Shown here piece by piece: positions 9,171 to 17,462 of a stretch of DNA of 64,000 nt (position 1 is the first letter of the stretch; each line of letters begins with the position of its first letter). Source of the stretch: Sphingomonas tagetis. GTDB taxonomy: Bacteria > Pseudomonadota > Alphaproteobacteria > Sphingomonadales > Sphingomonadaceae. The notes under the pieces are model-generated. The model was not told the DNA's origin. It saw nothing but the letters and a program-made list of their open reading frames with translations, and searched no databases. Location: contig NZ_JAMLDX010000006.1 of NCBI RefSeq assembly GCF_024211275.1, forward strand, positions 62,001 through 126,000. The letters run 5' to 3'. A program made the translations under genes and the position numbers.

Positions 9171-10382
9171 TCACTGATGATCCAGCATCCCCAGGATGCG
9201 TTTCGCGATCACGTTGTTCTGCACTTCGGTCGATCCGCCATAGATCGTCGTCGCCTTGCCGAAGAGCCATGCGCGCACGCTGTGTAACTCGTCCTCGCCA
9301 TAGCCCTCGCCTTCCCAGCCAAGCCCCTGCATGCCGCGGATCTCGATGATCAGCTCGGCGCGTTCCTGCCCCAGTTTCGTGCCCACCGTCTTGAGAATCG
9401 ACGACACTTCCGACACGCCGCCCACCGCCTTGCTCTCGGCCAGCACGCGCAGCGCGGTCAGCTGGAATACGCGCCAGTCCATCTCCCATTTGGCGATGCG
9501 CGCACGCAGCTCGGCATCGGCGATGCGGCCCTCGCCATCCACGCCGGCATAGTGTTTGGCCATGTCGGCCAGTGACGGCCCGGCCATGCGGAACGCAGAA
9601 CCGCCGCCCGACAAATTGGTGCGCTCGTGCTGGAGCAGCCGCTTGCCGATCGTCCAGCCCTGCCCCTCCTCGCCGACGCGGTTGGTCTTGGGCACCTTCA
9701 CATCGGTGAAGAAGGTCTCGCAAAAGGGCGACATGCCGCTGATCATGCGGATCGGCTTCACCTCGACCCCGGGCGAGTCCATGTCGATCAGCAGGAAGGT
9801 GATCCCGCCCTGCTTCTGGTTCTTGTCGGTGCGGACCAGGCAAAAGCATTTGTCGGCCCATTGCCCGCCGCTGGTCCAAGTCTTTTGCCCGTTGACGACA
9901 TAATGATCGCCGCGATCCTCGGCGAAGCATTGCAGATTGGCGAGGTCGCTCCCCGCGTTCGGCTCGGAATAGCCCTGGCACCAGCGCACCTCGCCGCGCG
10001 CGATCGCGGGGATGTGCTCGAGCTTCTGTTCCTCGCTGCCATATTCCAGCAGCGTCGGGCCGAACATCATCACGCCCATGCCGCCGATCGGGTTCCACGC
10101 GCCCGCACGCGCCATTTCCTCGGCGAGTATCTTCGCCTGCTCGCGGCTGAGCCCGCCGCCGCCATAGGCCGAGGGCCAGGTCGGCACGCCCCAGCCTTTC
10201 GCGCCCATCGCCTTGCGCCATGCGGCCTGCTCGGGCGTTTCCGCCGTCGGCCCCTCGACCGCCGACATCGCATTGTCCTTGCCCTTGAGCGAGGGCGGGA
10301 AGTTGGCGGCGAGGAACGCGCGCACCTCGTCACGGAACGCGTCCACCGCCGTTTCGGCCACCGGGTCTGCCAGAGTCGCCAT
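9171..10382 (-). CDS. acyl-CoA dehydrogenase, larger partner of a gene pair
   Basis: The 403-residue product begins MATLADPVAETAVDAFRDEV. Upstream in-frame starts exist up to 10451, but GGGAG lies just before the ATG at 10382 and the family N-terminus begins here. The flavin-binding region shows WCQGYSEPNAGSDLANLQ and VNGQKTWTSGGQWADKCF. The C-terminus has IYGGSTEVQNNVIAKRILG. In many short- and medium-chain enzymes the equivalent of the first G in IYGG is the catalytic glutamate; here it is glycine, so the base must lie elsewhere (as in IVD) or be supplied by the partner. It is the first gene of a two-gene operon ended by the terminator at 7994-8029. Confidence 0.92.
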   Translation of the reverse strand: MATLADPVAETAVDAFRDEVRAFLAANFPPSLKGKDNAMSAVEGPTAETPEQAAWRKAMGAKGWGVPTWPSAYGGGGLSREQAKILAEEMARAGAWNPIGGMGVMMFGPTLLEYGSEEQKLEHIPAIARGEVRWCQGYSEPNAGSDLANLQCFAEDRGDHYVVNGQKTWTSGGQWADKCFCLVRTDKNQKQGGITFLLIDMDSPGVEVKPIRMISGMSPFCETFFTDVKVPKTNRVGEEGQGWTIGKRLLQHERTNLSGGGSAFRMAGPSLADMAKHYAGVDGEGRIADAELRARIAKWEMDWRVFQLTALRVLAESKAVGGVSEVSSILKTVGTKLGQERAELIIEIRGMQGLGWEGEGYGEDELHSVRAWLFGKATTIYGGSTEVQNNVIAKRILGMLDHQ

Positions 10383-10519
10383 TGCCGCTCCCATCAGCGC
10401 TGCCATGTTCAGATCTGTTTCGAAGATGCGGTATGGCGACACGCCCGTCAAGAGGGGGACGAGATCGCACGAGACGCGGCCGTTTCGGCGCGCTATTCAG
10501 GCGTGTGAAGGGGGCCGTC

Positions 10520-11761
10520 ATGACATTCGCACACCGCGCCGTTCCGATCGCGCTGCTCGCGGTCCTGATCGACTCGATCGGCTTCGGCATCGTCCTGCCG
10601 GTGCTGCCGACGCTGATCGTCGAGCTGACCGGACAGAACCTCGCAGACGCGACGCGCACCGGCGGGATGCTGCTGATCGTGTTCGCGGTCGCACATTTCT
10701 TCGCCGGACCGATCCTCGGCAATCTCGGCGACCGCTATGGGCGGCGGCCGGTGCTGCTGGCGGCGATGCTGATCTTCGCGTGCGACTATGCGCTGATGGC
10801 ATTCGCGCCGACCATCGCCTGGCTGTTCGCCGGGCGGCTGATCGCGGGCATCGCCGGTGCGGTGTACGGTCCGGCCAACGCCGTGCTCGCCGACGTCACC
10901 CCGCCGGAGAAGCGCGGCGCGACCTTCGGCCTGATGGGCGCGGCGTTCGGCATCGGCTTCATCATCGGCCCGGCGATCGGCGGCCTGCTCGGCGATCTCG
11001 GCCCGCGCGTGCCGTTCATGGCTGCAGCCGGCCTCGCGGCGTTCAACGCGACCTGGATCTTCTTCGCGCTGCCCGAGAGCCTCAAGCCCGAGAACCGCCG
11101 GGCGTTCGAATGGAAGCGTGCCAACCCGCTCGGCGCCTTCGCGCCGCTGTTCGGGCTCAAGGGCGCGCTGCCGCTGCTCGCGGTGGTGTTCATCTGGCAG
11201 CTCGCGCATCAGGTCTATCCCGCCACCTGGGCCTTTTACGCCGAGATCGCGCACAACTGGGGGCCGCGCGAGATCGGCTGGTCGCTGGCGGCGTCGGGCG
11301 TGACGATGGCGGTGGCGCAGATCTTCATCACCGGCCGCGCGATCGCCGCGCTGGGCGAGGTGCGCACGGTGATGATCGGGCTGTCGGTCGGCGCGCTGGT
11401 CTATGCCGGCTATGCCTTCGCCGACAAGGGCTGGCAGGTCTATGCGCTGATCGGGTTCGGTGCGTTGCAGGCGCTGGCCTATCCCTCGCTCAACGCGCTG
11501 CTCAGCCGCATGGTCGACGCGTCGAATCAGGGCGCGTTGCAGGGCGGGATGGCGAGCATCGCCAGCATCGCCGCGATCCTCGGGCCACTGAGCCTCACTC
11601 AGACGTTGGCGGCGGGCGCGGAGAATGGCTTCCCCGGGGCTGCCTTCCTGCTGGCGTCCGCGCTGACGCTCGTCGCGGTGGTGATCGTCGTCACGTTTCT
11701 CGCGCGGCATCATCCGCCCGCGCATGCGCCGGTTGCGGAACGGTCCGGCGATCCCATCTAG
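10520..11761 (+). CDS. MFS drug efflux pump of the TetA/DHA1 type
   Basis: The 413-residue product starts MTFAHRAVPIALLAVLID and runs through about 12 hydrophobic helices. The loop motif GNLGDRYGRRPVLL after helix 2 is MFS motif A, and RLIAGIAGAVYGPANAVLAD resembles the helix-4/5 region of tetracycline and fluoroquinolone antiporters. Such pumps exchange a drug, or a drug-metal complex, for protons across the inner membrane. The ATG at 10520 was chosen because AAGGGGG lies upstream; the longer frame back to 10382 adds a basic, non-membrane stretch overlapping the divergent gene. No adjacent TetR repressor gene is seen. The substrate is not known, so resistance should not be assumed. Confidence 0.88.
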   Translation: MTFAHRAVPIALLAVLIDSIGFGIVLPVLPTLIVELTGQNLADATRTGGMLLIVFAVAHFFAGPILGNLGDRYGRRPVLLAAMLIFACDYALMAFAPTIAWLFAGRLIAGIAGAVYGPANAVLADVTPPEKRGATFGLMGAAFGIGFIIGPAIGGLLGDLGPRVPFMAAAGLAAFNATWIFFALPESLKPENRRAFEWKRANPLGAFAPLFGLKGALPLLAVVFIWQLAHQVYPATWAFYAEIAHNWGPREIGWSLAASGVTMAVAQIFITGRAIAALGEVRTVMIGLSVGALVYAGYAFADKGWQVYALIGFGALQALAYPSLNALLSRMVDASNQGALQGGMASIASIAAILGPLSLTQTLAAGAENGFPGAAFLLASALTLVAVVIVVTFLARHHPPAHAPVAERSGDPI

Positions 11762-11789
11762 CGCGCTCCTGCTCTGGAGATGCGCGACG

Positions 11790-12497
11790 ATGATCGACCT
11801 GCACTACTGGCCGACCCCCAATGGCCACAAGATCACGATGTTCCTGGAGGAAGCCGGTCTCCCCTACACCATCCATGCCGTGAACATCGGCCAGGGCGAC
11901 CAGTTCAAACCCGACTTCCTCAAGATCGCGCCCAACAACCGCATGCCGGCGATTATCGACAATGAACCCGCGGATGGCGGCGAGCCGATCAGCGTGTTCG
12001 AGAGCGGCGCGATCCTGCTCTACCTCGCGGGCAAGACCGGCAAATTCTTCGGTCCTTCCGAGCGCGACCAGATCGTGCAGACGGAATGGCTGATGTGGCA
12101 GATGGGCGGGCTTGGCCCGATGGCGGGACAGAACCATCATTTCAACCGCTACGCGCCGGAGCAAATCCCCTACGCGCAGAAGCGCTACACCGACGAGACC
12201 AACCGGCTCTATGGCGTGCTCGACCGGCAGCTCGCGGGCAAGCCGTTCGTTGCGGGCGAAGCGTATTCGATCGCCGACATGGCGATCTATCCGTGGATCG
12301 TGCCGCACGAAGCGCAGGGCCAGAACCTCGCCGACTTTCCGCATGTCCAGCGCTGGTTCGAGGCGGTGAAGGCGCGGCCGGCGACGGTGCGCGCCTATGC
12401 CAGGGGCGAGGAAATCCGCCCGAGCAACGCGCAGATGACCGATGCGGACAAGAAGGTGCTGTTCGGGCAGACGGCGGCGAGCAGAGCTACCGGCTGA
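11790..12497 (+). CDS. yfcG: glutathione S-transferase, YfcG/Ure2-like disulfide reductase
   Basis: The 235-residue protein starts MIDLHYWPTPNGHKITMFLE and resembles Escherichia coli YfcG almost position by position as I remember it. Shared features are the thioredoxin-fold N-domain with PNNRMPAIIDNEPADGG, the glutathione-contact ESGAI, and the C-domain stretch GPMAGQNHHFNRYAP followed by SIADMAIYPW. YfcG reduces disulfides with glutathione and has little classical transferase activity, so a role in thiol redox balance is likely. The ATG at 11790 matches the family start; the frame extends 22 codons further back into the MFS gene. It follows the MFS gene by 28 bp and overlaps the convergent gene tail to tail by 11 bp. 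Confidence 0.9.
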   Translation: MIDLHYWPTPNGHKITMFLEEAGLPYTIHAVNIGQGDQFKPDFLKIAPNNRMPAIIDNEPADGGEPISVFESGAILLYLAGKTGKFFGPSERDQIVQTEWLMWQMGGLGPMAGQNHHFNRYAPEQIPYAQKRYTDETNRLYGVLDRQLAGKPFVAGEAYSIADMAIYPWIVPHEAQGQNLADFPHVQRWFEAVKARPATVRAYARGEEIRPSNAQMTDADKKVLFGQTAASRATG

Positions 12498-13362
12498 GAC
12501 TGCTTTCGCGCACGGGCGGGCCCGATGACGGGTCCTGCCCGACCGCCGCTCCCGCATAGGGCTTGCCATCGACGGTCAGCGGCTGACACATCGACCGCTC
12601 CCTGACGTCGGCGACGACTTGTTCGCGCTTCGTCTTGTTGGTCCATGCCACAGAATAATCGTTGGCGATTCCGCTGTGCTGGACGGCTGCGAGGATCTGC
12701 GCGACCTTGATCCCGTTGAGCCGCGCGCGGTGGTCGAGCCGCTCGATATCGGTCGCGACCTGAGTCAGCATGTCTTCCGAAATCGGGCCGGGTGAGCGCT
12801 GGATCACGCGCAGCGACGCCCACAGCTCCTGCTCGTCGGCGACGCCCGACGTATATTCCTCGATCATCGGATAGGTCATCGTCAGCGTGGTGCGCAGCTT
12901 GGGATTGAGGTCGAGCATGACGTCGGTGCTCGACGCCAGCCGCCACGCGGCCAATTCGACCGTGCGGAACGGGGTCTGGCCGATCGCGCCGATCTCCGGC
13001 AGCTTGCGCGTGCGGCGCGCCTCGCGGATCAGCCCGGCGAGCGTTGCGATACGGCGCTCGACGCAGGGCTGCATCAGCTGCCGCTCGTCGAACACGCCGG
13101 CGTTGCGCGCGAGCTCGGCGTTGATCGCCTCGGTCGTCTCCGCCGCCCACAGCCGGGCGCGAACCCATTCCGCCGCCTCGCCGATGCCCAGCGCGATCAG
13201 CACGCCCAGCACGACGCTGCCCGCCTCGCGCACGAACTTGCCGAGGCGAGTCTCGCGGTCGAATTTCTCTTTCAGCCGGCGCGGTGTGCGGGCGGGCGGC
13301 GGATCGTTCGGCTCGTTCGGCCCGAAAACCACATCCACGCCGAATCCGCCCCCCGCTTGCAT
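12487..13362 (-). CDS. membrane-anchored protein of unknown function
   Basis: The predicted product has 291 residues. A proline-rich cytoplasmic start is followed by a basic segment and one hydrophobic helix near residues 47-61 ([15 protein letters not shown]), then a mostly helical domain of about 220 residues. The layout resembles a group of sphingomonad proteins with a single membrane anchor and a helical tail whose role is not known. The start at 13362 was chosen because GAGG precedes it; the longer frame to 13548 would overlap ndk on the other strand. It is divergent from ndk with 67 bp between them. No catalytic motif is visible. Confidence 0.7.
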   Translation of the reverse strand: MQAGGGFGVDVVFGPNEPNDPPPARTPRRLKEKFDRETRLGKFVREAGSVVLGVLIALGIGEAAEWVRARLWAAETTEAINAELARNAGVFDERQLMQPCVERRIATLAGLIREARRTRKLPEIGAIGQTPFRTVELAAWRLASSTDVMLDLNPKLRTTLTMTYPMIEEYTSGVADEQELWASLRVIQRSPGPISEDMLTQVATDIERLDHRARLNGIKVAQILAAVQHSGIANDYSVAWTNKTKREQVVADVRERSMCQPLTVDGKPYAGAAVGQDPSSGPPVRESSLSR

Positions 13363-13429
13363 CACTTCGCCTCGAAGACTAAAGGGCCGCGACTTTCCCG
13401 CAACATCCAAATACAGGAGCCGCACGGCC

Positions 13430-13852
13430 ATGGCCGCGAACCGGACCTTTTCGATCATCAAGCCCGACGCCACCCGCCGCAACCTGACCGGCGCGGTCAC
13501 CAAGATGCTGGAGGAGGCCGGCCTGCGCGTCGTCGCTTCGAAGCGCATCCAGATGACCCGCGAGCAGGCCGAGGGCTTCTATGCGGTGCACAAGGAGCGC
13601 CCCTTCTTCGGCGAGCTGGTCGAGTTCATGATCTCCGGCCCGGTCGTGGTCCAGGTGCTCGAGGGCGAGAACGCCGTGCAGCGCAACCGTGACATCATGG
13701 GCGCGACCAACCCGGCGAACGCCGATGCCGGCACGATCCGCAAGGAACTGGCCGAATCGATCGAGGCGAACTCGGTCCACGGGTCGGACTCGGACGAGAA
13801 TGCCGCGATCGAGATCGCGTTCTTCTTCAAGCCGGAAGAAATCGTTGGCTGA
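13430..13852 (+). CDS. ndk: nucleoside diphosphate kinase
   Basis: The 140-residue protein begins [19 protein letters not shown], the classic NDK start, and contains [15 protein letters not shown]. The active-site histidine is H117 in ANSVHGSDS. It moves the terminal phosphate of ATP to other nucleoside diphosphates through a phosphohistidine and balances NTP pools in the cytoplasm. Length equals the family norm. AGGAG lies upstream of the ATG at 13430. The gene stands alone and is closed by a strong terminator at 13876-13913. Confidence 0.98.
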   Translation: MAANRTFSIIKPDATRRNLTGAVTKMLEEAGLRVVASKRIQMTREQAEGFYAVHKERPFFGELVEFMISGPVVVQVLEGENAVQRNRDIMGATNPANADAGTIRKELAESIEANSVHGSDSDENAAIEIAFFFKPEEIVG

Positions 13853-13875
13853 ACTGGCCGCCGCGCCGAGCTGAC

Positions 13876-13913
13876 AAAGGCCTCGCTCCGACCGGAGCGG
13901 GGCCTTTTCTTTT
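13876..13913 (+). terminator. rho-independent terminator after ndk
   Basis: AAGGCCTCGCTCC pairs with GGAGCGGGGCCTT across a GACC loop and runs into TTTTCTTTT. It is a strong GC stem with a T run, 24 bases after the ndk stop. Confidence 0.9.
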
Positions 13914-13918
13914 GCGGC

Positions 13919-13943
13919 GGAACTATCCGATGCAGCCAATGTT
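13919..13943 (+). promoter_or_regulatory. candidate EcfG-type general stress promoter
   Basis: GGAAC (13919-13923) is followed after 16 bases by TGTT (13940-13943), close to the GGAAC-N16/17-CGTT consensus of alphaproteobacterial EcfG sigma factors. It lies between the ndk terminator and the ribosome site AAGGAG of the small membrane protein at 13972, which is the right distance for a promoter. Confidence 0.5.
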
Positions 13944-13971
13944 ACAGCTCCGTTACATCAAGGAGCATATC

Positions 13972-14289
13972 ATGGCTGACTATCGCACCACGGACACGGT
14001 CGTGGAAAAGAAGCGTGGCGCCGGGACGACCATTGCGATCGTACTGGTCGCGATCGCCGTCATCGTCGGCCTGTTGTTCGCGACCGGCTTCTGGAGCGCC
14101 GACGTGAAGGAAGAAGGCGCGTTGCCCGAAGTATCGGTCAAGGGTGGCGAATTGCCGTCGGTCGATCTCGACTCGAAGGAAGTCGTCGTCGGCACCACGA
14201 ACGCGGAAATCGACGTTCCCAAGGTCAAGACCGAGAAAGAGACGGTCAAGGTCCCGACGGTCGGGGTGAAGGACAATGGCGAAGAATAA
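13972..14289 (+). CDS. small single-pass membrane protein, unknown function
   Basis: This 105-residue protein starts MADYRTTDTVVEKKRGAGTT, then has one hydrophobic helix of about 20 residues (IAIVLVAIAVIVGLLFATGF). A hydrophilic tail rich in V, K, E and P follows, with loose repeats such as PEVSVKGGELPSVDLDSKE. The helix is placed to leave the tail in the periplasm. AAGGAG precedes the ATG at 13972, and an in-frame start 20 codons upstream is less likely. It is a monocistronic gene with a possible EcfG-type promoter, so a stress role is possible but inferred. No domain is recognised. Confidence 0.75.
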   Translation: MADYRTTDTVVEKKRGAGTTIAIVLVAIAVIVGLLFATGFWSADVKEEGALPEVSVKGGELPSVDLDSKEVVVGTTNAEIDVPKVKTEKETVKVPTVGVKDNGEE

Positions 14290-14305
14290 CCCGGCAGGCT
14301 GAGAT

Positions 14306-14337
14306 CACTGGATCCTCGCCTCGGCGGGGGTCCAGTG
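14306..14337. terminator. bidirectional hairpin between convergent genes
   Basis: CACTGGATCCTCGCC and GGCGGGGGTCCAGTG form a 15-bp stem with two G-U pairs and a two-base loop. It lies between the stop of the small membrane protein and that of the convergent histidine kinase gene. No T run follows, so it may act as a transcript-end stabiliser rather than a true terminator. Confidence 0.5.
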
Positions 14338-14348
14338 TGGCAAGCGGC

Positions 14349-15722
14349 CTACCGCCGCGGCAGCACGATCGTCGCGCTCAGGCCGCCGCCTTCACGGTTG
14401 GCTAGGCTGATATCCCCGCCCGCCTCACGCACGATGGCGCGCGCCAATGTCAGCCCCAGCCCGACGCCGCCGGTCGAACGGTTGCGTGAGGCATCGAGCC
14501 GCGTGAAGGGATCGAACACCGCGGCGATCTGATCGGGCGCGATGCCGGGGCCGCGGTCGGCGACCTCGATCCGCACGCTCGCACCGTCGGGCTTGAGCGT
14601 GACCTCCCCGCCGCCGCCATATTTGACGGCATTCTCGATCAAATTGCGCACAGCCCGCCGCATCAGCGCCGGCCGCAGCCGCATGATCAACCGCTGTCCA
14701 TCCTCATAATCGACCGCATGGCCAAGCTCGCGAAAATCGTCGACCACCGCGTCGATCAGCGCCGACAGGTCGGTCTCGGTCGGCGGCTCGCTCGGACGGC
14801 CGAGCCGCGCCAGCGACAATATGTCGTCGAGCGTGCGGTTCATCTCGTCGATCGTGTCCGCCATGCGCGCGCGGTCCTCGTCATCCTCGACCGACTCGAT
14901 CCGCACCCGCAACGCGGCGAGCGGCGTGCGCAGGTCGTGCCCGATCGCGCCGAGCATCTGGTCCTTTTCATCCAGCATCGCGGTGACGCGGCTGCTCATG
15001 AGGTTATAGGCGGCGATCACCGCGCGCACGTCGCCCGGACCGCGCTCCTCAATCGGCTCGCTCGGGGCGGACGGGTGGAATTCGCGCGCGGCGGTGGCGA
15101 GCTTGCGCAGCGGGCGGCCGACGCGGCTGCCGACCCACAGCACCGGGATCAGCACCGCGGCATAGAGGATCAGCGTCTGCGCGATCAGCCGCCAGATCAG
15201 GTCGCCATCGCCGCGCGGCCAGCCCGAGGTCATCACCAGCCAGCCGCGCCCGGGAATCTCGACCGCGACCTGTAATTCGGCGCCGAGCCGCTTCATGCGG
15301 TCGGCCCGCTGCGGATTCATCCTGGCGAAGCGCGGGTCGGTGGGCGAGATCGGCCTGACGCCGGTGACGATGCGGCCGACCGGCAGGTTCGCCTCGCGCA
15401 TCGCCTGGCGAATGCCGTCCTCGACATCGACACGGTGCGGCAGACCGGGCGGCACCGGGTTGTTCGCTTCCAGCCGCAGCCGGCCTTTCCAGCGTTCGCG
15501 CCCGTCGCGTTCCTCCGGCGGATCGCGGAAGCGGCCGTCGCGCAGCCGCTCGGCACCATCGACGACGCGGGTGATCGCCGGGGCGGTGACCTGGGTGAAC
15601 TGACCCTGGCGGCGCTCGCGCAAGATCAGCGCGAAGTTGATCGCCTGCGCCACGAACAGCGCCAGCGCCACGAGCAGCGCGATCTGGCCGGTGAGGCTCT
15701 TGGGAGCGAAGCGCGGGATCAC
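14349..15722 (-). CDS. two-component sensor histidine kinase
   Basis: The 457-residue kinase has two membrane helices, near residues 10-33 and 177-198, around a periplasmic domain of about 140 residues. A HAMP-like segment follows, then the dimerisation box AIGHDLRTPLAALRVRIESV with the phospho-accepting H262, and an ATPase domain with NLIENAVKYGGGG, DRGPGIAPDQ and GVGLGLTLARAIVREAGG. It phosphorylates itself on sensing a periplasmic signal and passes the phosphate to the adjacent regulator. The GTG start at 15722 overlaps the regulator stop codon by four bases (GTGA), which shows translational coupling; the frame extends further back but there lies inside the regulator gene. The periplasmic domain is not recognised, so the signal is unknown. 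Confidence 0.93.
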   Translation of the reverse strand: MIPRFAPKSLTGQIALLVALALFVAQAINFALILRERRQGQFTQVTAPAITRVVDGAERLRDGRFRDPPEERDGRERWKGRLRLEANNPVPPGLPHRVDVEDGIRQAMREANLPVGRIVTGVRPISPTDPRFARMNPQRADRMKRLGAELQVAVEIPGRGWLVMTSGWPRGDGDLIWRLIAQTLILYAAVLIPVLWVGSRVGRPLRKLATAAREFHPSAPSEPIEERGPGDVRAVIAAYNLMSSRVTAMLDEKDQMLGAIGHDLRTPLAALRVRIESVEDDEDRARMADTIDEMNRTLDDILSLARLGRPSEPPTETDLSALIDAVVDDFRELGHAVDYEDGQRLIMRLRPALMRRAVRNLIENAVKYGGGGEVTLKPDGASVRIEVADRGPGIAPDQIAAVFDPFTRLDASRNRSTGGVGLGLTLARAIVREAGGDISLANREGGGLSATIVLPRR

Positions 15723-16447
15723 AGCTTGGTGACGTCGCTCGCGAGCGTGTAGCCGCCGCCCCATACCGTCTTGATCAGCGTCGGATTCCTGGCGTCCGGC
15801 TCGATCTTCTTGCGCAGCCGGCTGACCTGGTTGTCGATCGCTCGGTCGAACGCCGCCGCCTCACGGCCCTGCGTCAGGTCGAGCAGTTGGTCGCGCGTCA
15901 GCACCGCGCGCGGGCGCATCACCAGCGCGAGCAGGAGGTTGTATTCGCCGGTCGAGAGCGGCACCGACACGCCGTCGCGATCGACCAGCGCGCGCTCGCC
16001 GGTCTTGAGCACCCAGCCCGAGAAGGCATAGCTGCCGCTCTCGGGCGCATGCTGGCGCGTGCCGCCGGCCTGCATCCGGCGCAGCACGACCTTGATACGG
16101 GCGGCGAGCTCGCGCGGACTGAACGGCTTCACGACATAATCGTCGGCACCCATTTCAAGGCCGATGATGCGGTCGGTCTCCTCGCTGCGCGCGGTGAGCA
16201 GGATGACGGGGGTCTCGCTGGTCGCACGGATGTGGCGGCACAGGCTCAGGCCATCCTCGCCCGGCATCATGATGTCGAGCACGATCAGGTCGATGGCATA
16301 GGCCGACAGCCGCGCACGCGCCGCCTCGGCATCGCCTACCTGCGTCACGCGGAACCCCTGTTTGGTGAGGTACTGCGCGAGCGGCTCGCGGATCGAGCGC
16401 TCGTCATCGACGAGCAGGAGGTGCGGCGTGTCGGTGGTCATGTCCAT
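15719..16447 (-). CDS. OmpR-family response regulator
   Basis: The 242-residue protein has a receiver domain (LLLVDDERSIREPLAQYL, phospho-accepting D58 in LIVLDIMMPGEDG, K107 in YVVKPFS) and a winged-helix DNA-binding domain ending VSRLRKKIEPDARNPTLIK and VWGGGYTLA. It controls transcription after phosphorylation by the kinase encoded just downstream. Start at 16447 or at the second ATG, 16441, cannot be decided because neither has a strong ribosome site. The EF-hand gene lies 74 bp upstream on the same strand, separated by a long GC hairpin, so the three may form an operon with an internal attenuator. Confidence 0.94.
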   Translation of the reverse strand: MDMTTDTPHLLLVDDERSIREPLAQYLTKQGFRVTQVGDAEAARARLSAYAIDLIVLDIMMPGEDGLSLCRHIRATSETPVILLTARSEETDRIIGLEMGADDYVVKPFSPRELAARIKVVLRRMQAGGTRQHAPESGSYAFSGWVLKTGERALVDRDGVSVPLSTGEYNLLLALVMRPRAVLTRDQLLDLTQGREAAAFDRAIDNQVSRLRKKIEPDARNPTLIKTVWGGGYTLASDVTKL

Positions 16448-16469
16448 CGCGGTAGCAGATTCGGTTGAG

Positions 16470-16521
16470 GCGGAAAGTGCCGGGCGGGCACGGAGGAGGT
16501 CGGCCCGCCCGGCGGTTCCGC
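16470..16521 (-). terminator. long GC hairpin between the EF-hand gene and the response regulator
   Basis: On the minus strand GCCGGGCGGGC pairs perfectly with GCCCGCCCGGC across 13 bases, and an outer GCGGAA/TTCCGC stem extends it. It begins at the base after the EF-hand stop codon. There is no T run, so partial termination, or protection of the EF-hand mRNA end, is more likely than full termination. Confidence 0.55.
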
Positions 16522-17172
16522 TTACTTGGCCCCGGGGGCGGGGGCCTGCGCAGGCGGAGCCATGCGCTGGGGACGATCGGCGCGGTCGAGCTTGCCGTCC
16601 TTGTTGGCGTCCATGCGAGCGAAGCGCTGCGCGGCGGCGGCGTCATATTCAGCACGGCTGATCGCGCCATCCTTGTTGACGTCGGCCATCATGGCGAGGC
16701 GCATGCCCTGCATGCCGCGTCCGCCGCGCATGCCGAAGCGTCCGCCGCCCCGGCCGCGGCCATCGCGAAAGCCACGGCCTTCACCGGCCTCGATCGCGCC
16801 GTCGCTGTCGGCATCGATGCGCGCGAAGCGGGCTTCAGCGGCAGCGCGGCTCTCGGCGCGGCTGATCAGGCCATCGCCATTGGTATCCACGCGGGCGAGC
16901 ATCCGCTCACCCATGCCGGCGCCGCCGCCACGGCCACCGCGGCGGCCTTCGAAGCCGGCGCGCATCTTGTCGCGGCCAGCCTGGCGCTCGGTGGCGCTGA
17001 GCTGCCCGTCCTTGTTAGTGTCGGCAGCGTCGAAGCGGGCGTCAGCGCGCGCCAGCATCTCCGCCTTGGTCAGCGGCGCCTTGGGCGGCAATGCGGTTTC
17101 GGTCTGCATCGCGACGGCGACGCCTGCGGTCAGCATCGCGCCGATCGCGGTAGCGGTGAGGAATTTCTTCAT
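16522..17172 (-). CDS. secreted EF-hand calcium-binding protein
   Basis: The 216-residue protein starts MKKFLTATAIGAMLTAGVAVA, a signal peptide, so it should be periplasmic. It carries five 12-residue EF-hand loops at residues 51-62 (DTNKDGQLSATE), 96-107 (DTNGDGLISRAE), 120-131 (DADSDGAIEAGE), 164-175 (DVNKDGAISRAE) and 188-199 (DANKDGKLDRAD). Four end in the usual glutamate and the last ends in aspartate. Glycine/arginine-rich linkers separate the loops. Calcium binding is a safe inference; the downstream role (buffer or sensor) is not. AGGAG lies upstream of the ATG. It precedes a two-component system on the same strand, which may respond to calcium or envelope state. Confidence 0.9.
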   Translation of the reverse strand: MKKFLTATAIGAMLTAGVAVAMQTETALPPKAPLTKAEMLARADARFDAADTNKDGQLSATERQAGRDKMRAGFEGRRGGRGGGAGMGERMLARVDTNGDGLISRAESRAAAEARFARIDADSDGAIEAGEGRGFRDGRGRGGGRFGMRGGRGMQGMRLAMMADVNKDGAISRAEYDAAAAQRFARMDANKDGKLDRADRPQRMAPPAQAPAPGAK

Positions 17173-17310
17173 GACGGGCTCCTGTCAGACAATAAGGTCA
17201 GTCGACGGGGGCCGTCGCTGCTGTGTGCCCTTCTGGCGGCCGCCTGTCGCGATGCTATGTCAATTCGCGGGAAAAGTGTCGCAAATTGTCGCGCCGCTTT
17301 TCGCGGAGCC

Positions 17311-17462
17311 GCTCAGCCAAAAATCGCGACGCGTTTTTGCGAGGCTCAGCCAAAAATCGCGACCCGTTTTTGCGAGGCTCAGCCAAAAATGGCGACGCTT
17401 TTTTGGAGGCTCAGCCAAAAATGGCGACGCTTTTTGGAGGCTCAGCCAAAAATGGCGACGCC
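17311..17462. repeat. tandem array of five 31-33 bp units copied from a gene's 3' end
   Basis: GCTCAGCCAAAAAT starts at 17311, 17344, 17377, 17409 and 17440, a period of 33, 33, 32 and 31 bases. The last unit is the real end of the acyl-CoA thioesterase gene: on the minus strand it codes VAIFG and the stop. The other four lie beyond that stop. The two units nearest the gene match it as ATGGCGACGC, while the outer two have ATCGCGAC, so divergence grows with distance. Each unit can fold as AGCC...AAAAA paired with TTTTTGG...CT, like a chain of small terminators on the way to the EF-hand gene. Confidence 0.9.

Noticed and set aside
10520..11761. Calling the MFS pump a tetracycline resistance gene
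   Set aside because: Motif A and fold fit TetA-type pumps, but the substrate cannot be read from sequence and no tetR-type neighbour controls it.
16470..16521. Treating the GC hairpin after the EF-hand gene as a full rho-independent terminator
   Set aside because: No T run follows, and the regulator gene has no obvious separate promoter, so it is listed only as a probable attenuator or end stabiliser.
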